Shown here: piece by piece, positions 16,102 to 25,037 of the stretch | Position numbering within the stretch: position 1 is the stretch's first letter | Layout: each line of letters begins with the position of its first letter | Assembly: GCF_020829495.1 (NCBI RefSeq) | Contig: NZ_JAIVFQ010000010.1 | Location: 1 to 64,000, forward strand | DNA from: Nostoc favosum CHAB5714 | GTDB lineage: Bacteria > Cyanobacteriota > Cyanobacteriia > Cyanobacteriales > Nostocaceae | DNA length: 64,000 nucleotides | Reading direction: 5' to 3' | Made by a program: the position numbers and the translations under genes | The notes under the pieces: generated by a model | The model's input: the letters and a program-made list of their open reading frames with translations, nothing else | Databases searched by the model: none | Told to the model about the DNA's origin: nothing

Positions 16102-18729
16102 ATGCAACTTGTCCCAAAAACTAAGCTAGCCCCAGAATTTGACCCAATCCTAGAGAAAATTATTCTCGATGTTGGGGGTATGAAGTGTGCGGGGTGTGTG
16201 AATGCAGTAGAGCGACAGCTAACCCAACATCCAGGAGTCAAGAGTGCCTGTGTGAACCTGGCCACAGAAGTAGCAGTTGTAGAGTCAGAAACTGGTGTGG
16301 TAGATGCAGATGCACTAGCACAGAGATTAACAGCCGTTGGATTCCCGACTCAACCCCGAAAACCTAATGGCACAGTCGCAGGCGAGATATCTACCTTACC
16401 AGACCCAGCAGAACGACAACGCCGAGAAATGCGCTCTTCTGTTAGGCAGTTAGCGATCGCTGCAATCTTACTATTATTGTCGGGAAGTGGACATTTTGGT
16501 AATCTTGGTAGCTCAGTGCTACCAGTGCTAAATAACATCTGGTTTCACTGTGGACTGGCGACAGTAGCCCTATTAATTCCCGGTCGCCCGATTTTAGTAG
16601 ATGGCTGGCTGGGCTGGCGGCGAAATGCGCCTAACATGAACACCCTGGTGGGATTAGGAACGCTGACAGCCTACATTGCTAGTTTAGTGGCGCTGCTCTT
16701 TCCCAAAATGGGTTGGGAGTGCTTCTTTGACGAACCAGTAATGATGCTAGGCTTTATTCTCTTAGGAAGGACATTAGAGCAACAAGCTAGAGGTCGCGCT
16801 GCTGCCGCATTTAGAAAATTGTTAGCACTCCAGCCACAGGTAGCGCGATTGATTGCCAACCCAGAGAAAGGAGGAATGGGATCTTCTAGCGTAGAGATTC
16901 CTGCTGAACAGGTGCGTGTTGGTGAATGGGTACAAGTGCTGCCAGGTGATAAAATCCCTGTCGATGGTGAAGTGGTGGTTGGTAAAACAACGGTGGATGA
17001 ATCCATGTTGACTGGGGAAGCCGTGCCAGTGATTAAGCAACCAGGCGACCCGGTAACAGGAGGGACGCTAAACCAGTCAGGAGCGATCGCTATTCAGACA
17101 ACCCGTACTGGAAGTGATACAACTTTAGCTCGAATTGTCGCCCTAGTAGAAGCCGCCCAAACTCGGAAAGCCCCAGTACAGAAATTAGCAGATACAGTAG
17201 CTGGTTACTTTACCTACGGGGTGCTGACAGCATCTGTATTAACATTTGTCTTTTGGTACTTTTTCGGTACTCACATCTGGACTGATATCACCATGTCTGG
17301 TGACATGGAAATGATCAGCCACGCTCACCACTCCGTACAGACGCGATTAATCGCGTCTGTACTGGGTAGAGACGCGATTAATCGCGTCTCTACCCACTCC
17401 CCTTTATTAATTAGTTTAAAACTAGCGATCGCAGTTATGGTAGTCGCCTGTCCCTGTGCTTTGGGACTTGCCACACCAACAGCCATTCTTGTCGGGACTG
17501 CTATGGGCGCGGAACGGGGTCTGTTAATCAAAGGCGGCGACGTTTTGGAAAAAGTACATCAGTTAAACACCGTCGTCTTTGATAAAACCGGCACTCTGAC
17601 CACGGGTAATCCCATCGTTACAGATTGTCTGTTAATTGGAGGAGATGAGGGAGTAGGGGGAGATGAGGGAGTAGGGGGAGATGAGGGAGTAGAGGGAGAT
17701 AGGGAAGTAAATTCTTCCTTGTCCTCCTCATCCCCCTCATCCCCCTCATCCCCCTCATCCCCCTCATCCCTAATACAACTAGCAGCAGCCGTAGAAAGCG
17801 GTACTCACCACCCCCTAGCAAAAGCGATTCAGCAAGAAGCACAGCAGCAACAGTTATCTATTCCAGAGGCTGTGGAGTTTCACACGGAACCAGGACTAGG
17901 AGTATCTGCTGTGGTAGAGGGCAAAGTTGTACTGTTGGGTAACTGGGACTGGTTGAGTTGGCACGGCATTGCCATTAACGAAACTGCACAACAGGTAGCA
18001 CAGAATTTGGCAACAGATGGTAAAACAGTCGTTTGCGTAGCTGTAGGGGGAATTTTAGCCGGGTTAATTGCTGTTTCTGATACCCTCAGACCAGATGCCC
18101 AATCCACCGTAGACAAGTTACATCAGATGGGCTTACGGGTAATGTTGCTCAGTGGCGATCGCCCAGAAGCAGCTAGCGCCATAGCCAAACAACTAGGATT
18201 AGATAGTGCTGATGTAATAGCAGGTGTTCCCCCAGCGAAAAAAGCGGCTGCAATACAGTCTCTCCAGTTAGAAGGGACAAAGGGACAAGGGGACAAGAGG
18301 AAAAAGAAAACTCCTAACTCCTCACTCCTAACTCCCCACTCCCCACTCCCTACTCCCCACTCAGTAGTCGCAATGGTAGGAGATGGAATCAACGATGCTC
18401 CAGCTTTATCCCAAGCAGATGTAGGAATTGCTTTACACTCTGGGACAGATGTGGCAATGGAAACTGCTGAAATTGTCCTAATGCGCGATCGCTTAAACGA
18501 TGTCGTCGAATCTATTCAACTTAGTCGCGCCACTTTCAATAAAATCCGCCAAAATTTATTCTGGGCTTTTGCATATAATACAGTTGGCATTCCTTTAGCA
18601 GCAGGCGTTTTGTTCCCTAGTCTGGGTTTTGTCCTTAACCCCTCTGGTGCTGCTGCATTAATGGCTTTTAGCTCTGTTAGCGTTGTCACAAACTCAATAT
18701 TATTACGGCGATTAGCTCATCACCCGTAG
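16102..18729 (+). CDS. Copper-type heavy-metal P-type ATPase with three repeat-derived insertions
   Basis: This P1B ATPase pumps a soft metal ion, most likely Cu(I), across a membrane. An N-terminal metal-binding domain has MKCAGC (Cys29, Cys32). The actuator loop has TGEAVP, the transport motif is CPC at 450-452, the phosphorylated Asp lies in DKTGTLT (D494), HHPLAKAI marks the ATP site, and GDGIND is at 760-765. At 875 residues it is about 95 longer than usual. The excess is three in-frame inserts made of intergenic-type repeats at about residues 412-432, 513-557 and 725-754. All catalytic motifs lie outside them. It resembles CopA/PacS/CtaA, but I cannot tell which membrane it serves. Confidence 0.92.
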   Translation: MQLVPKTKLAPEFDPILEKIILDVGGMKCAGCVNAVERQLTQHPGVKSACVNLATEVAVVESETGVVDADALAQRLTAVGFPTQPRKPNGTVAGEISTLPDPAERQRREMRSSVRQLAIAAILLLLSGSGHFGNLGSSVLPVLNNIWFHCGLATVALLIPGRPILVDGWLGWRRNAPNMNTLVGLGTLTAYIASLVALLFPKMGWECFFDEPVMMLGFILLGRTLEQQARGRAAAAFRKLLALQPQVARLIANPEKGGMGSSSVEIPAEQVRVGEWVQVLPGDKIPVDGEVVVGKTTVDESMLTGEAVPVIKQPGDPVTGGTLNQSGAIAIQTTRTGSDTTLARIVALVEAAQTRKAPVQKLADTVAGYFTYGVLTASVLTFVFWYFFGTHIWTDITMSGDMEMISHAHHSVQTRLIASVLGRDAINRVSTHSPLLISLKLAIAVMVVACPCALGLATPTAILVGTAMGAERGLLIKGGDVLEKVHQLNTVVFDKTGTLTTGNPIVTDCLLIGGDEGVGGDEGVGGDEGVEGDREVNSSLSSSSPSSPSSPSSPSSLIQLAAAVESGTHHPLAKAIQQEAQQQQLSIPEAVEFHTEPGLGVSAVVEGKVVLLGNWDWLSWHGIAINETAQQVAQNLATDGKTVVCVAVGGILAGLIAVSDTLRPDAQSTVDKLHQMGLRVMLLSGDRPEAASAIAKQLGLDSADVIAGVPPAKKAAAIQSLQLEGTKGQGDKRKKKTPNSSLLTPHSPLPTPHSVVAMVGDGINDAPALSQADVGIALHSGTDVAMETAEIVLMRDRLNDVVESIQLSRATFNKIRQNLFWAFAYNTVGIPLAAGVLFPSLGFVLNPSGAAALMAFSSVSVVTNSILLRRLAHHP
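17335..17395. repeat. Two large perfect palindromes inside the P-ATPase gene
   Basis: A 28-base perfect palindrome (17335-17362) and a 32-base one (17364-17395) share the core AGACGCGATTAATCGCGTCT. The same core, slightly degraded, lies between genes at about 55703-55722, and a related form at 59488-59514. They encode about 21 extra residues in frame between a membrane helix and the CPC helix. Confidence 0.85.
17640..17770. repeat. Minisatellite pair inside the P-ATPase gene
   Basis: About three copies of an 18-base purine-rich unit (GGAGATGAGGGAGTAGGG) encode GDEGVG repeats. Five copies of a 9-base pyrimidine unit (CCTCATCCC) follow and encode Ser-Ser-Pro repeats. The two arms are roughly complementary and could fold into a hairpin. 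Similar GATGAGG tracts lie between genes at 32236-32312. The insert keeps the frame. Confidence 0.85.
18274..18363. repeat. Third repeat insert in the P-ATPase gene
   Basis: GGGACAAAGGGACAAGGGG is followed by ACTCCTAACTCC and CTCCCCACTCCC units, the same words found between genes at 21003-21036, 21465-21505 and 41740-41785. It adds about 30 residues (Lys/Gly then Ser/Pro/His-rich) just before the MVGDGIND motif and keeps the frame. Confidence 0.8.
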
Positions 18730-18921
18730 AATTTCCATCTCAACCATCTCAAGTTAAACTGAGTCGCCCCGTCAGCTTTTACGCAGCGCATAAAGCCTCT
18801 TGGGACACTTACCAAAGCTATCATAGCTAGTGGAGTAGAACGAATATGTTCTACTCTTTCAAGGTATTATGCAACTTTAAAGCTTATTTAGATCAGCACC
18901 ACAGACTTATGGTGCGCGAAA

Positions 18922-19419
18922 ATGGCAAGATACAATACTAAACCAATATTGAGCAATCACAGTTCCACCAATTTGTCAATGGCAGCAGAAACCAATGAAA
19001 ACCATCTACTGATTATTGAAGACGATCAAGGTCGCAAAGAATTTTCTCTGGAGCACCCCGTCTACTCTATCGGTAGAGATCGTGAGTGTAATATCCGTTT
19101 GATGTCGCAGTTTGTCTCCCGCCGCCATGCCACATTAGTGAGATTGCCACGAGATCATAATAGTCATAGCTACTATTACCGGATTGTAGATGGCGATGCC
19201 AAAGGCAAGCCTAGTTCCAACGGTTTGATGATTAATGGACGTAAAATACCAGCTCACGATCTTAGAAATGAAGACGAGATCGTTTTTGGCCCTCAAGTAC
19301 GTGCCATTTATTACCTTTTAAGAAATACTCAGCGTTTGGGACAAACGGATTCGAGTGAGTACGATATTACACTAATAAACCCCGGTATGGCCGAGGATTT
19401 AGAGGATGTGGAAGAGTAA
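18922..19419 (+). CDS. FHA domain protein
   Basis: FHA domains bind phosphothreonine peptides in signalling. The domain spans about residues 30-135 and has the family's YSIGRDRECNIRL, VSRRHATL and SNGLMINGRKI motifs (the GR, S-x-x-H and NG residues are all present). A Tyr-rich insert lies in the middle and an acidic tail ends in EDLEDVEE. The start is uncertain: ATG at 18922 gives 165 residues, while ATG at 18979 gives MAAETNENHLLII and 146. No kinase gene is adjacent. Confidence 0.88.
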   Translation: MARYNTKPILSNHSSTNLSMAAETNENHLLIIEDDQGRKEFSLEHPVYSIGRDRECNIRLMSQFVSRRHATLVRLPRDHNSHSYYYRIVDGDAKGKPSSNGLMINGRKIPAHDLRNEDEIVFGPQVRAIYYLLRNTQRLGQTDSSEYDITLINPGMAEDLEDVEE

Positions 19420-19448
19420 ATTATAACTATCAATAAGAGCTTGATAAT

Positions 19449-19477
19449 CCCACGACTTGAAAGCGTGGGAGTGTCAA
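19449..19477. repeat. Hairpin resembling a TnpB-element end
   Basis: CCCACG and CGTGGG pair over a nine-base loop, and GAGTGTCAA follows directly. Hairpin plus GGGAGTGTCAA is the form seen at the ends of cyanobacterial IS200/IS605-type elements, and it resembles the end of the TnpB element at about 42590. No transposase gene is next to it. It may also act as a terminator for the FHA gene. Confidence 0.45.
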
Positions 19478-19491
19478 TTCAATCACCAAAA

Positions 19492-19839
19492 CTAACCTGC
19501 AAGACTTTCAATCAAATGCCAATGGCGGCTACTTTCAATAGCCTGCTTGATGACTTCAAACATTTGTCGGCAGTAATTATCTAGTTGGAGTGGTAGTTCT
19601 TCATTTTTAATCACAATGCTCATCCGGGTTTCTGCTTCAGTAGATTTTGATTTATCAATCAATACTTCTGCTGTGATCAATTTAGGAAAAGGAACATGGC
19701 CCGGAACCTCACGAGCGATAATATAATCGCCAGTGTAGTATTGAATATCCAACTGACAGTCCTGTAGAAGTTCTACAAGTAACGGCAACAGATGGTCACT
19801 AGGAACAGAAACTGTAAATGAACAGGTATAGCGAGCCAT
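19492..19839 (-). CDS. Conserved cyanobacterial protein of unknown function
   Basis: The 115-residue soluble protein starts MARYTCSFTVSVPSDHLLPLL. Alternating beta and alpha patterns suggest a small START/polyketide-cyclase-like or ferredoxin-like fold, but no motif settles this. It converges with the FHA gene and is divergent from the epimerase gene. The product is well folded by composition, so it is very likely real. Confidence 0.7.
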   Translation of the reverse strand: MARYTCSFTVSVPSDHLLPLLVELLQDCQLDIQYYTGDYIIAREVPGHVPFPKLITAEVLIDKSKSTEAETRMSIVIKNEELPLQLDNYCRQMFEVIKQAIESSRHWHLIESLAG

Positions 19840-20034
19840 AATAGCCCCACGCCTTGCAACACTCTGTCCATCCTATAATACCGAAGTATCTAAACGAAAA
19901 GTGATTCAAAAAGCAAAGTTTTTGAGATCAGGCATTACCAGATACACAGTCACATCTGTTCTATCCACAACGAAAGTGCCGTAAGCTGAAAGTTTGATCA
20001 AAAACTTTACAATAAAGGTTTGGCGAGGTAGAAC

Positions 20035-21000
20035 ATGAAAGTCGCAATTACTGGAGCAACAGGATTTGTTGGTAGTCGTTTGGTACAACAACTCCATGCA
20101 AAAGGTCATCAAATAGTAGTATTAACTCGGAACACCACCTTTGCTCAAAAGGTTTTTCCATCTGAGGCTTTTCCAAATGTAGAAATTGTTGCCTATACAC
20201 CAAATGCATCTGGTTCTTGGCAAAGTGTCATCGCTAGTTGTAATGGCGTAGTTAATTTGGCAGGAGAACCTATTGGTGAAGGACGCTGGACACCAGAACG
20301 CAAACAAGAAATCCTCAATAGCCGGAAGCTAGGTACACAAAAAATAGTTGAAGCAATAGCCAACGCTAACCCCAAAACGGCAGTCGCTACAACGGGGGGA
20401 ACCCCCGCAACGCGCTGCCTCCCAACTGTGTTAATTAACGCTTCGGCTATTGGCTACTACGGCACCAGTGAAACGGCAACCTTTGATGAAACAAGTACAT
20501 CTGGTAACGATTTTCTCGCCCAAGTCTGCCAAGCCTGGGAAGCAGAAGCGAGAAAGGTACAAGATGCTGGTGTGCGGTTGGTAATTCTGCGTTTTGGGAT
20601 TGTTCTGGGTAATGGTGGTGCTTTAGGTAAAATGATTCCGCCTTTCAAACTTTTCGCTGGTGGCCCCATTGGCAGTGGTCGGCAGTGGTTCTCATGGATT
20701 CATGTAGACGATTTAGTTAGCCTGATTCTGCAAGCTTTAACTAAACCGGAAATAAAAGGTGTATATAATGGCACTGCCCCTAACCCAGTCAGAATGGCAG
20801 ATTTAAGCCAAACCTTGGGACAAGTGATGAATCGCCCTTCTTGGTTGCCTGTTCCTGGTTTTGCGATCGAAGCTCTTTTAGGAGACGGGGCTATAGTAGT
20901 TTTAGAAGGTCAGCAAGTCTTTCCCAAGCGCACCGTGGAAACAGGTTTTGAGTACAAATATCCTAATTTGCAATCAGCATTAAGACAAATTCTTACATAG
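20035..21000 (+). CDS. TIGR01777-family NAD(P)-binding epimerase with an in-frame repeat insert
   Basis: The 321-residue protein belongs to the short-chain dehydrogenase epimerases related to SulA/YfcH. Motifs are GATGFVGSRLV (7-17), NLAGEPIGEGRWT, NASAIGYYG and the C-terminal LLGDGAIVVLEGQQVFPK. Cyanobacterial and plant members have been linked to plastid or division functions, but no reaction is established. Residues 115-130 (TAVATTGGTPATRCLP) are extra compared with the usual NPKP-LINASAIGYYG transition and come from a GGGGGGAACCCCC palindromic repeat. Confidence 0.88.
   Translation: MKVAITGATGFVGSRLVQQLHAKGHQIVVLTRNTTFAQKVFPSEAFPNVEIVAYTPNASGSWQSVIASCNGVVNLAGEPIGEGRWTPERKQEILNSRKLGTQKIVEAIANANPKTAVATTGGTPATRCLPTVLINASAIGYYGTSETATFDETSTSGNDFLAQVCQAWEAEARKVQDAGVRLVILRFGIVLGNGGALGKMIPPFKLFAGGPIGSGRQWFSWIHVDDLVSLILQALTKPEIKGVYNGTAPNPVRMADLSQTLGQVMNRPSWLPVPGFAIEALLGDGAIVVLEGQQVFPKRTVETGFEYKYPNLQSALRQILT
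20377..20424. repeat. Palindromic repeat inserted in the TIGR01777 gene
   Basis: The 48-base block contains AACGGGGGGAACCCCCGC (20391-20408) flanked by GGCAGTCGC on the left and GCGCTGCC on the right. This is the form of a Nostoc intergenic repeat. It keeps the frame and sits just before the conserved LINASAIGYYG strand. Confidence 0.65.
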
Positions 21001-21002
21001 GT

Positions 21003-21124
21003 TGAAAGGGAGTGGGGAGTGGGGAGTGGGGAGTGGGCAAGATGAGGGAGCAGGGGAAGATGCGGTTAAATCAGTGCCCAATGCCCCATGCCCAATGCCC
21101 CATGCCCAATCCCCAATGCTCAAT
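21003..21124. repeat. STRR repeats after the epimerase gene
   Basis: GGGAGTG is repeated about four times at 21008-21036. A run of CCCAATG/CCCCATG heptamers covers about 21076-21124. Both are short tandem repeats of the cyanobacterial STRR class. Confidence 0.8.
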
Positions 21125-21131
21125 CCCTTAA

Positions 21132-21377
21132 CTATTGACTAGATAGAAATTTTTTGGAAACCCAACTGATAATACCACTGAGAATAGCACCGCCCATAAG
21201 GATGCCGATCGCTGGGTTAAACACGGGTTGCCACAGCTTATGCCACAAATCCAAACCCAAGTTTACTCCTACAGAATCACCGATCGCTGCGATCGCTAAC
21301 CAGACAAAGCCAAACAAAACCAAAAAAACATCTGCGACTAAAATCGTGTTTAGCCAATTTAACAATTTATCTTTCAT
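21132..21377 (-). CDS. Small membrane protein of unknown function
   Basis: The 81-residue protein has two hydrophobic helices (about 8-32 and 53-72) separated by GVNLGLDLWHKLWQPVFNPAI. This helical-hairpin layout is common among conserved cyanobacterial hypothetical proteins. The neighbours are convergent or separate transcription units. No function is known to me. Confidence 0.65.
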   Translation of the reverse strand: MKDKLLNWLNTILVADVFLVLFGFVWLAIAAIGDSVGVNLGLDLWHKLWQPVFNPAIGILMGGAILSGIISWVSKKFLSSQ

Positions 21378-21464
21378 CTATCGTTTGGTCTAAATTGCCC
21401 AAAATTTTAGGACTGTAGGACTGTTAATTAAGTAAGTTAGAAGTGAGGATTCCCTACTGGAATT

Positions 21465-21505
21465 TAACTCCTAACTCCTAACTCCTCACTCCTAACTCCT
21501 CACTC
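21465..21505. repeat. STRR repeats AACTCCT/CACTCCT
   Basis: About six heptamers of the form AACTCCT or CACTCCT run into the 3' end of the minus-strand TPR gene, so the last codons of that gene lie beside the repeat. Confidence 0.75.
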
Positions 21506-21922
21506 TTCCAATAGCCAATTTTTTACTTTTGTCAAACTCTGCCAATTTGGTTTTCTACTTAAACCGTCTTCAATACTGGTTTTTATTTCATCGCGCCATT
21601 CTTCGTTGACAAAAATTAGCTGTTGTGCTATATCGATATGTTCTCGTAAACCTTTTTGACCTGTGTCCAGCATTGCTAAGGCGAGATTGACTCTAGCCTG
21701 TGGGTCTTGTGGATTTAACTTGACTGCTTTCTGTGCAGCTTTGTAAGCCAAATTGGGTTTGTTATCGAGTAAATATAACCACGCCAAACAAATCCAAGCA
21801 GCACTAGTTTTGGGAGCGCGATCGCACACTTCTTTAAACACAGGGATTAAAGAATCTACCGCTTCTCCTGCCTTATAGCGTTCTAAACCTGTATCAAACA
21901 GGGATTCAACTGTATTAGTCAT
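21500..21922 (-). CDS. Short TPR protein
   Basis: The 140-residue protein holds two to three tetratricopeptide repeats (about 10-85; for example AWICLAWLYLLDNKPNLAYKAAQKAVKLNP) and a C-terminal helical region ending in LTKVKNWLLEE. It has no signal peptide. TPRs suggest protein binding. The 3' end abuts heptamer repeats (AACTCCT), and the 5' side carries ATTGGTCATTAGTC repeats. Confidence 0.8.
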   Translation of the reverse strand: MTNTVESLFDTGLERYKAGEAVDSLIPVFKEVCDRAPKTSAAWICLAWLYLLDNKPNLAYKAAQKAVKLNPQDPQARVNLALAMLDTGQKGLREHIDIAQQLIFVNEEWRDEIKTSIEDGLSRKPNWQSLTKVKNWLLEE

Positions 21923-22056
21923 TGGTCATTAGTCATTAGTCATTGGTGAGCCAGTGCGGTCTTGGGGGTTTCCCCCATGAGCAACTGGTGAACCCGAAGG
22001 GTCATTAGTCATTTGTCTTTCGTCCAATGACAAGGGACAAATGACAAATGACAATA

Positions 22057-22413
22057 TTACACCCCAAATGACTTGCCGCAACCACAAGTTTGGTTAGCAT
22101 TGGGGTTAGTGAATTGAAAGCCACCGCCAATCATGGCATCGCTGTAATCGAGCATTAAACCGTAGAGATATAATAGACTCTTGCGATCGCTGACAATTTT
22201 GAAGCCATCATAGTCAAAAACTTCATCATGAGGGGTGATCTTGCTAGTGTCTTCAAAGTCCATCATGTAAGACATCCCTGAACAGCCACCCTGGCGGACT
22301 CCTACCCGTAAGCAGAAGTCTGTGCCTTGCTTGTCCCGGAGGGATTTTACCTGGTGCAATGCGGCTTCGCTCAACAGAATTCCGCGTTGTTGAGACTGAA
22401 TTGCTTGTGTCAT
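22057..22413 (-). CDS. sufA: A-type Fe-S carrier (SufA/IscA/HesB family)
   Basis: The 118-residue protein carries the three conserved cysteines of A-type carriers: C44 in [13 protein letters not shown] and C110, C112 in TCGCGKSF. It accepts Fe-S clusters from SufBCD and passes them to target proteins. It lies about 12 kb from sufBCDS and is transcribed alone. Cyanobacteria often have several such genes (sufA, iscA), so the symbol is a best guess. Confidence 0.9.
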   Translation of the reverse strand: MTQAIQSQQRGILLSEAALHQVKSLRDKQGTDFCLRVGVRQGGCSGMSYMMDFEDTSKITPHDEVFDYDGFKIVSDRKSLLYLYGLMLDYSDAMIGGGFQFTNPNANQTCGCGKSFGV

Positions 22414-22741
22414 CTGCTTTTTTAACTCCTTAATTAGTCTAAGCTTTACCCGATATCGGCTTGTTAATGCCTCTGGGTTGCCGTTGGTGTTTTTGTATTC
22501 ATTCTAGCGGCTTAGATGTCGCTAGATACCAAATTGTAAACACTCCGTTAAAAGCAGCCAAACATTTTTATTCTAGAATTGAGAGACTCTGTGTGTTTAG
22601 AGATTCGGTATTTTTGGAATTCAAGCCTGGCGGCAGTCACCAGAAGCAACTATCTTTCAGGTGCAGCCATAAAAACCTAATCCGAGGCTAGCTATCCCCC
22701 AAAGTCTACTTCCAAATTGCTTCTTTTGATTAACTTATTCT
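22414..22741. other. Divergent promoter region
   Basis: The 328 bases between the A-type carrier gene and the large unknown gene show no convincing open frame. A 76-codon frame here looks random. I found no clear CAAC-N6-GTTG SufR site in it. Confidence 0.4.
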
Positions 22742-24382
22742 ATGACAAGTTTTAATCGCTCTACCAGTCGTCGGTTGAAGAAATTAACTCAAATTCCTTC
22801 TGTATGGGAGGGCGATCGCCGTCCGTTGTCATCACCAAACCAGTACTCAGACTCAGAGGAAAAGGGAGAATGTATCCTTTGGGTAGATTACTCCCAAGGT
22901 GTGGTTCGAGGAATGGACGTGGTAGCTTCAGATATCGGCCCAGAAGCAATAGTTCGGACTTTAATGCAAGCAATGGAGCATCCTCACAGTCCGGCAAGAC
23001 CTGCCAGACCCCAAAGAATTGTAGTCAAAGACCGCGAGATCCAATTTTACCTGCGGGGGGTGCTGCAAGATTTAGATATTGCCATTGACTATGCACCAGA
23101 ACTGCCTTTAATTGACGAACTGTTTCGCGGGTTCGCCGACATCCTCGATAGTCAAACCCCCGACTTACCCCCACAGTATGCACAAATCTTGCGAGAAAAA
23201 GCATTTGCAATTTGGCAAGCAGCACCTTGGGAATTTTTGGAAGAACAGCAAATTTTGTCAATCGAGATTAATAAGTGGGATGTTGGCACACTCTACGCCT
23301 CAGTCATGGGAATGCTGGGAATGGAGTATGGGATTTTGTTTTATCGCTCAGAAGAGTCTTTAAAACAGTTTCGCGCCGCCGTTTTAACGGATGAGGAATC
23401 AACGGAGCATCTAGAAGAAGCGTTCCTCAAGCAAGATTGCCTATTTCTCACCTTTGAGAGTACTGACGAAACCGATGAAGATGAGGATGAAGAAAATGAT
23501 TTGGCGGATCTGCCATTATCAGAAATTGACCCCACTTTCGGTAATATCCACCCCTTAGAAGGGCTACGTTCTGTTTTGTATGAGGAAGAAGCACTTGTAA
23601 TCTTCGTTGCGATCGAAAGTCTAAGCCGCTTTATTCGCGATCACCGTCGCCACCTTCATGAGGACATCTTCCCTACCCTCAGCCGTCGCTATCGCATTTC
23701 TCTGCCGCAGTCAGAAGAATCAACTAAATCAGTGCCTGTTACAGTCTCTACCATGCCGCAATTAGCAGCAGAATTAGAGGAAATGGCAGGCTTTGATGTC
23801 GATGATGAGGAAAGCGAAAACCTTGACTCCCCAAATTTCCAATCATTGCAAGATGACTTGATACCAGAAGATTCCTTCCTCAGCTTAGGTGTCGTGTCCT
23901 GGGAAATGTTGGAGTACCTGCGTAAAGGGGTCAGCTACCATCCGGCTGGTGAAATCAAACAAGTGGGTGACGGTTTGCCGGTGATTTTAATTCAAACTTC
24001 CCGGCCCAAGGCTAAAACTGTAATTGAAAGAATTGAAGCAATAGGGGGACTGAGAGCAATTTGCTTTAATCCAGGTGCTGACCCCTTCGATGGCGATCGC
24101 TACGACCTGGGTTTATTGCAAACTCAAAATGGCGAATTGTTCCTATTCGGGGAATTTTTAGATGAAGATCCTATTCATGTAGAAGCCCGGAAAAAATGGA
24201 ATCAGCGATGTAAAAATACTAAGGGCTACTGTGGCTTAATCATTGCTAAAGGGCTAACCGGAGCTTCCCGTGGCAATCCTCAGTTACGAGATATGATGGC
24301 TTTGTTTGAAGCGCGATCGCTTTCACCTAAAGATTTAGGTATTGGCACTCTTCAACTAATGCCCCAACTTAAATTTGAATAG
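22742..24382 (+). CDS. Large conserved cyanobacterial protein of unknown function (possibly DUF6930)
   Basis: The 546-residue soluble protein shows no signal peptide or membrane helix. A basic N-terminal tail precedes an alpha/beta domain (about 40-230, starting ECILWVDYSQGVVRGMDVV). A highly acidic linker follows at about 235-250 (DETDEDEDEEND), then a second domain to about 330, another acidic linker, and a C-terminal alpha/beta domain (about 375-546) with RSLSPKDLGIGTLQLMPQL at the end. I recall similar cyanobacterial proteins with a DUF6930 label, but this needs a profile search. Confidence 0.75.
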   Translation: MTSFNRSTSRRLKKLTQIPSVWEGDRRPLSSPNQYSDSEEKGECILWVDYSQGVVRGMDVVASDIGPEAIVRTLMQAMEHPHSPARPARPQRIVVKDREIQFYLRGVLQDLDIAIDYAPELPLIDELFRGFADILDSQTPDLPPQYAQILREKAFAIWQAAPWEFLEEQQILSIEINKWDVGTLYASVMGMLGMEYGILFYRSEESLKQFRAAVLTDEESTEHLEEAFLKQDCLFLTFESTDETDEDEDEENDLADLPLSEIDPTFGNIHPLEGLRSVLYEEEALVIFVAIESLSRFIRDHRRHLHEDIFPTLSRRYRISLPQSEESTKSVPVTVSTMPQLAAELEEMAGFDVDDEESENLDSPNFQSLQDDLIPEDSFLSLGVVSWEMLEYLRKGVSYHPAGEIKQVGDGLPVILIQTSRPKAKTVIERIEAIGGLRAICFNPGADPFDGDRYDLGLLQTQNGELFLFGEFLDEDPIHVEARKKWNQRCKNTKGYCGLIIAKGLTGASRGNPQLRDMMALFEARSLSPKDLGIGTLQLMPQLKFE

Positions 24383-24899
24383 TTGCACGAATTCCCCCAA
24401 TCCTCAATCTCAAATTGTGGTTATGATAAATTACAACAGTTTTCCTCATGAAGTACAAAACTACGAGTTTTGAGGCAGGAGCTATAAACTCTTTATATTA
24501 TGATGCGTAAGTCCTGCATTTTGCACCTTACTTACTTGCAAACTGCTGTAAGTTGATGTGTATTTGATTCACATATTGACTAAAACTGCATTCGGGAGAG
24601 GAAAAAGGGAAAGCTTTACCTTTTAAGGTTTACAAACTGAGTGCTGAGTAAAGTAAAAAGTACTCAGGATTTTTGCATTTGTATATGCTTCAACCTTTGT
24701 AAATGTTCTTTTAACTCACCACTCTTCATAGCTCTTAAGATGCAGCACTTTGCAATCCACATTTACAGTGGATTTCAAGTCGGTGAAGTACACCAACTAG
24801 AGCTAATCTTGGAGGAACCTTCAGGATTGCTGAATTGAACAAGAGGCAAGGGGGCAGGGGAGAAAGATTCTGGAATTCTTCTGTCAAGGGCTTGTAAGA

Positions 24900-25000
24900 C
24901 CTGTTCGCAGGTTGTGCTTGGTGAAGCGTCAACCCCATTCGGCGACTCGTGGGTCGTAGCGAGGAATCACCGCTCCTTCAGGACGGTGAGGATGTCAATC
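24900..25000 (+). mobile_element. Probable remnant of a TnpB-type element 3' end
   Basis: The block ends AATCACCGCTCCTTCAGGAC followed by GGTGAGGATGTCAA. This hairpin followed by GGATGTCAA is like the end of cyanobacterial IS200/IS605 TnpB elements. The preceding bases read as one open frame (GEASTPFGDSWVVARNHR), which could be the end of a lost tnpB overlapping its guide RNA. No transposase body remains. Confidence 0.4.
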
Positions 25001-25037
25001 TCCGAACTTCTAATTCTAAGAAAGCCAAAGATTGAGA

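Noticed and set aside
24641-24838. 65-codon plus-strand frame in the long gap
   Set aside because: The composition is random (Cys/Phe-rich), with no ribosome binding site or recognisable pattern.
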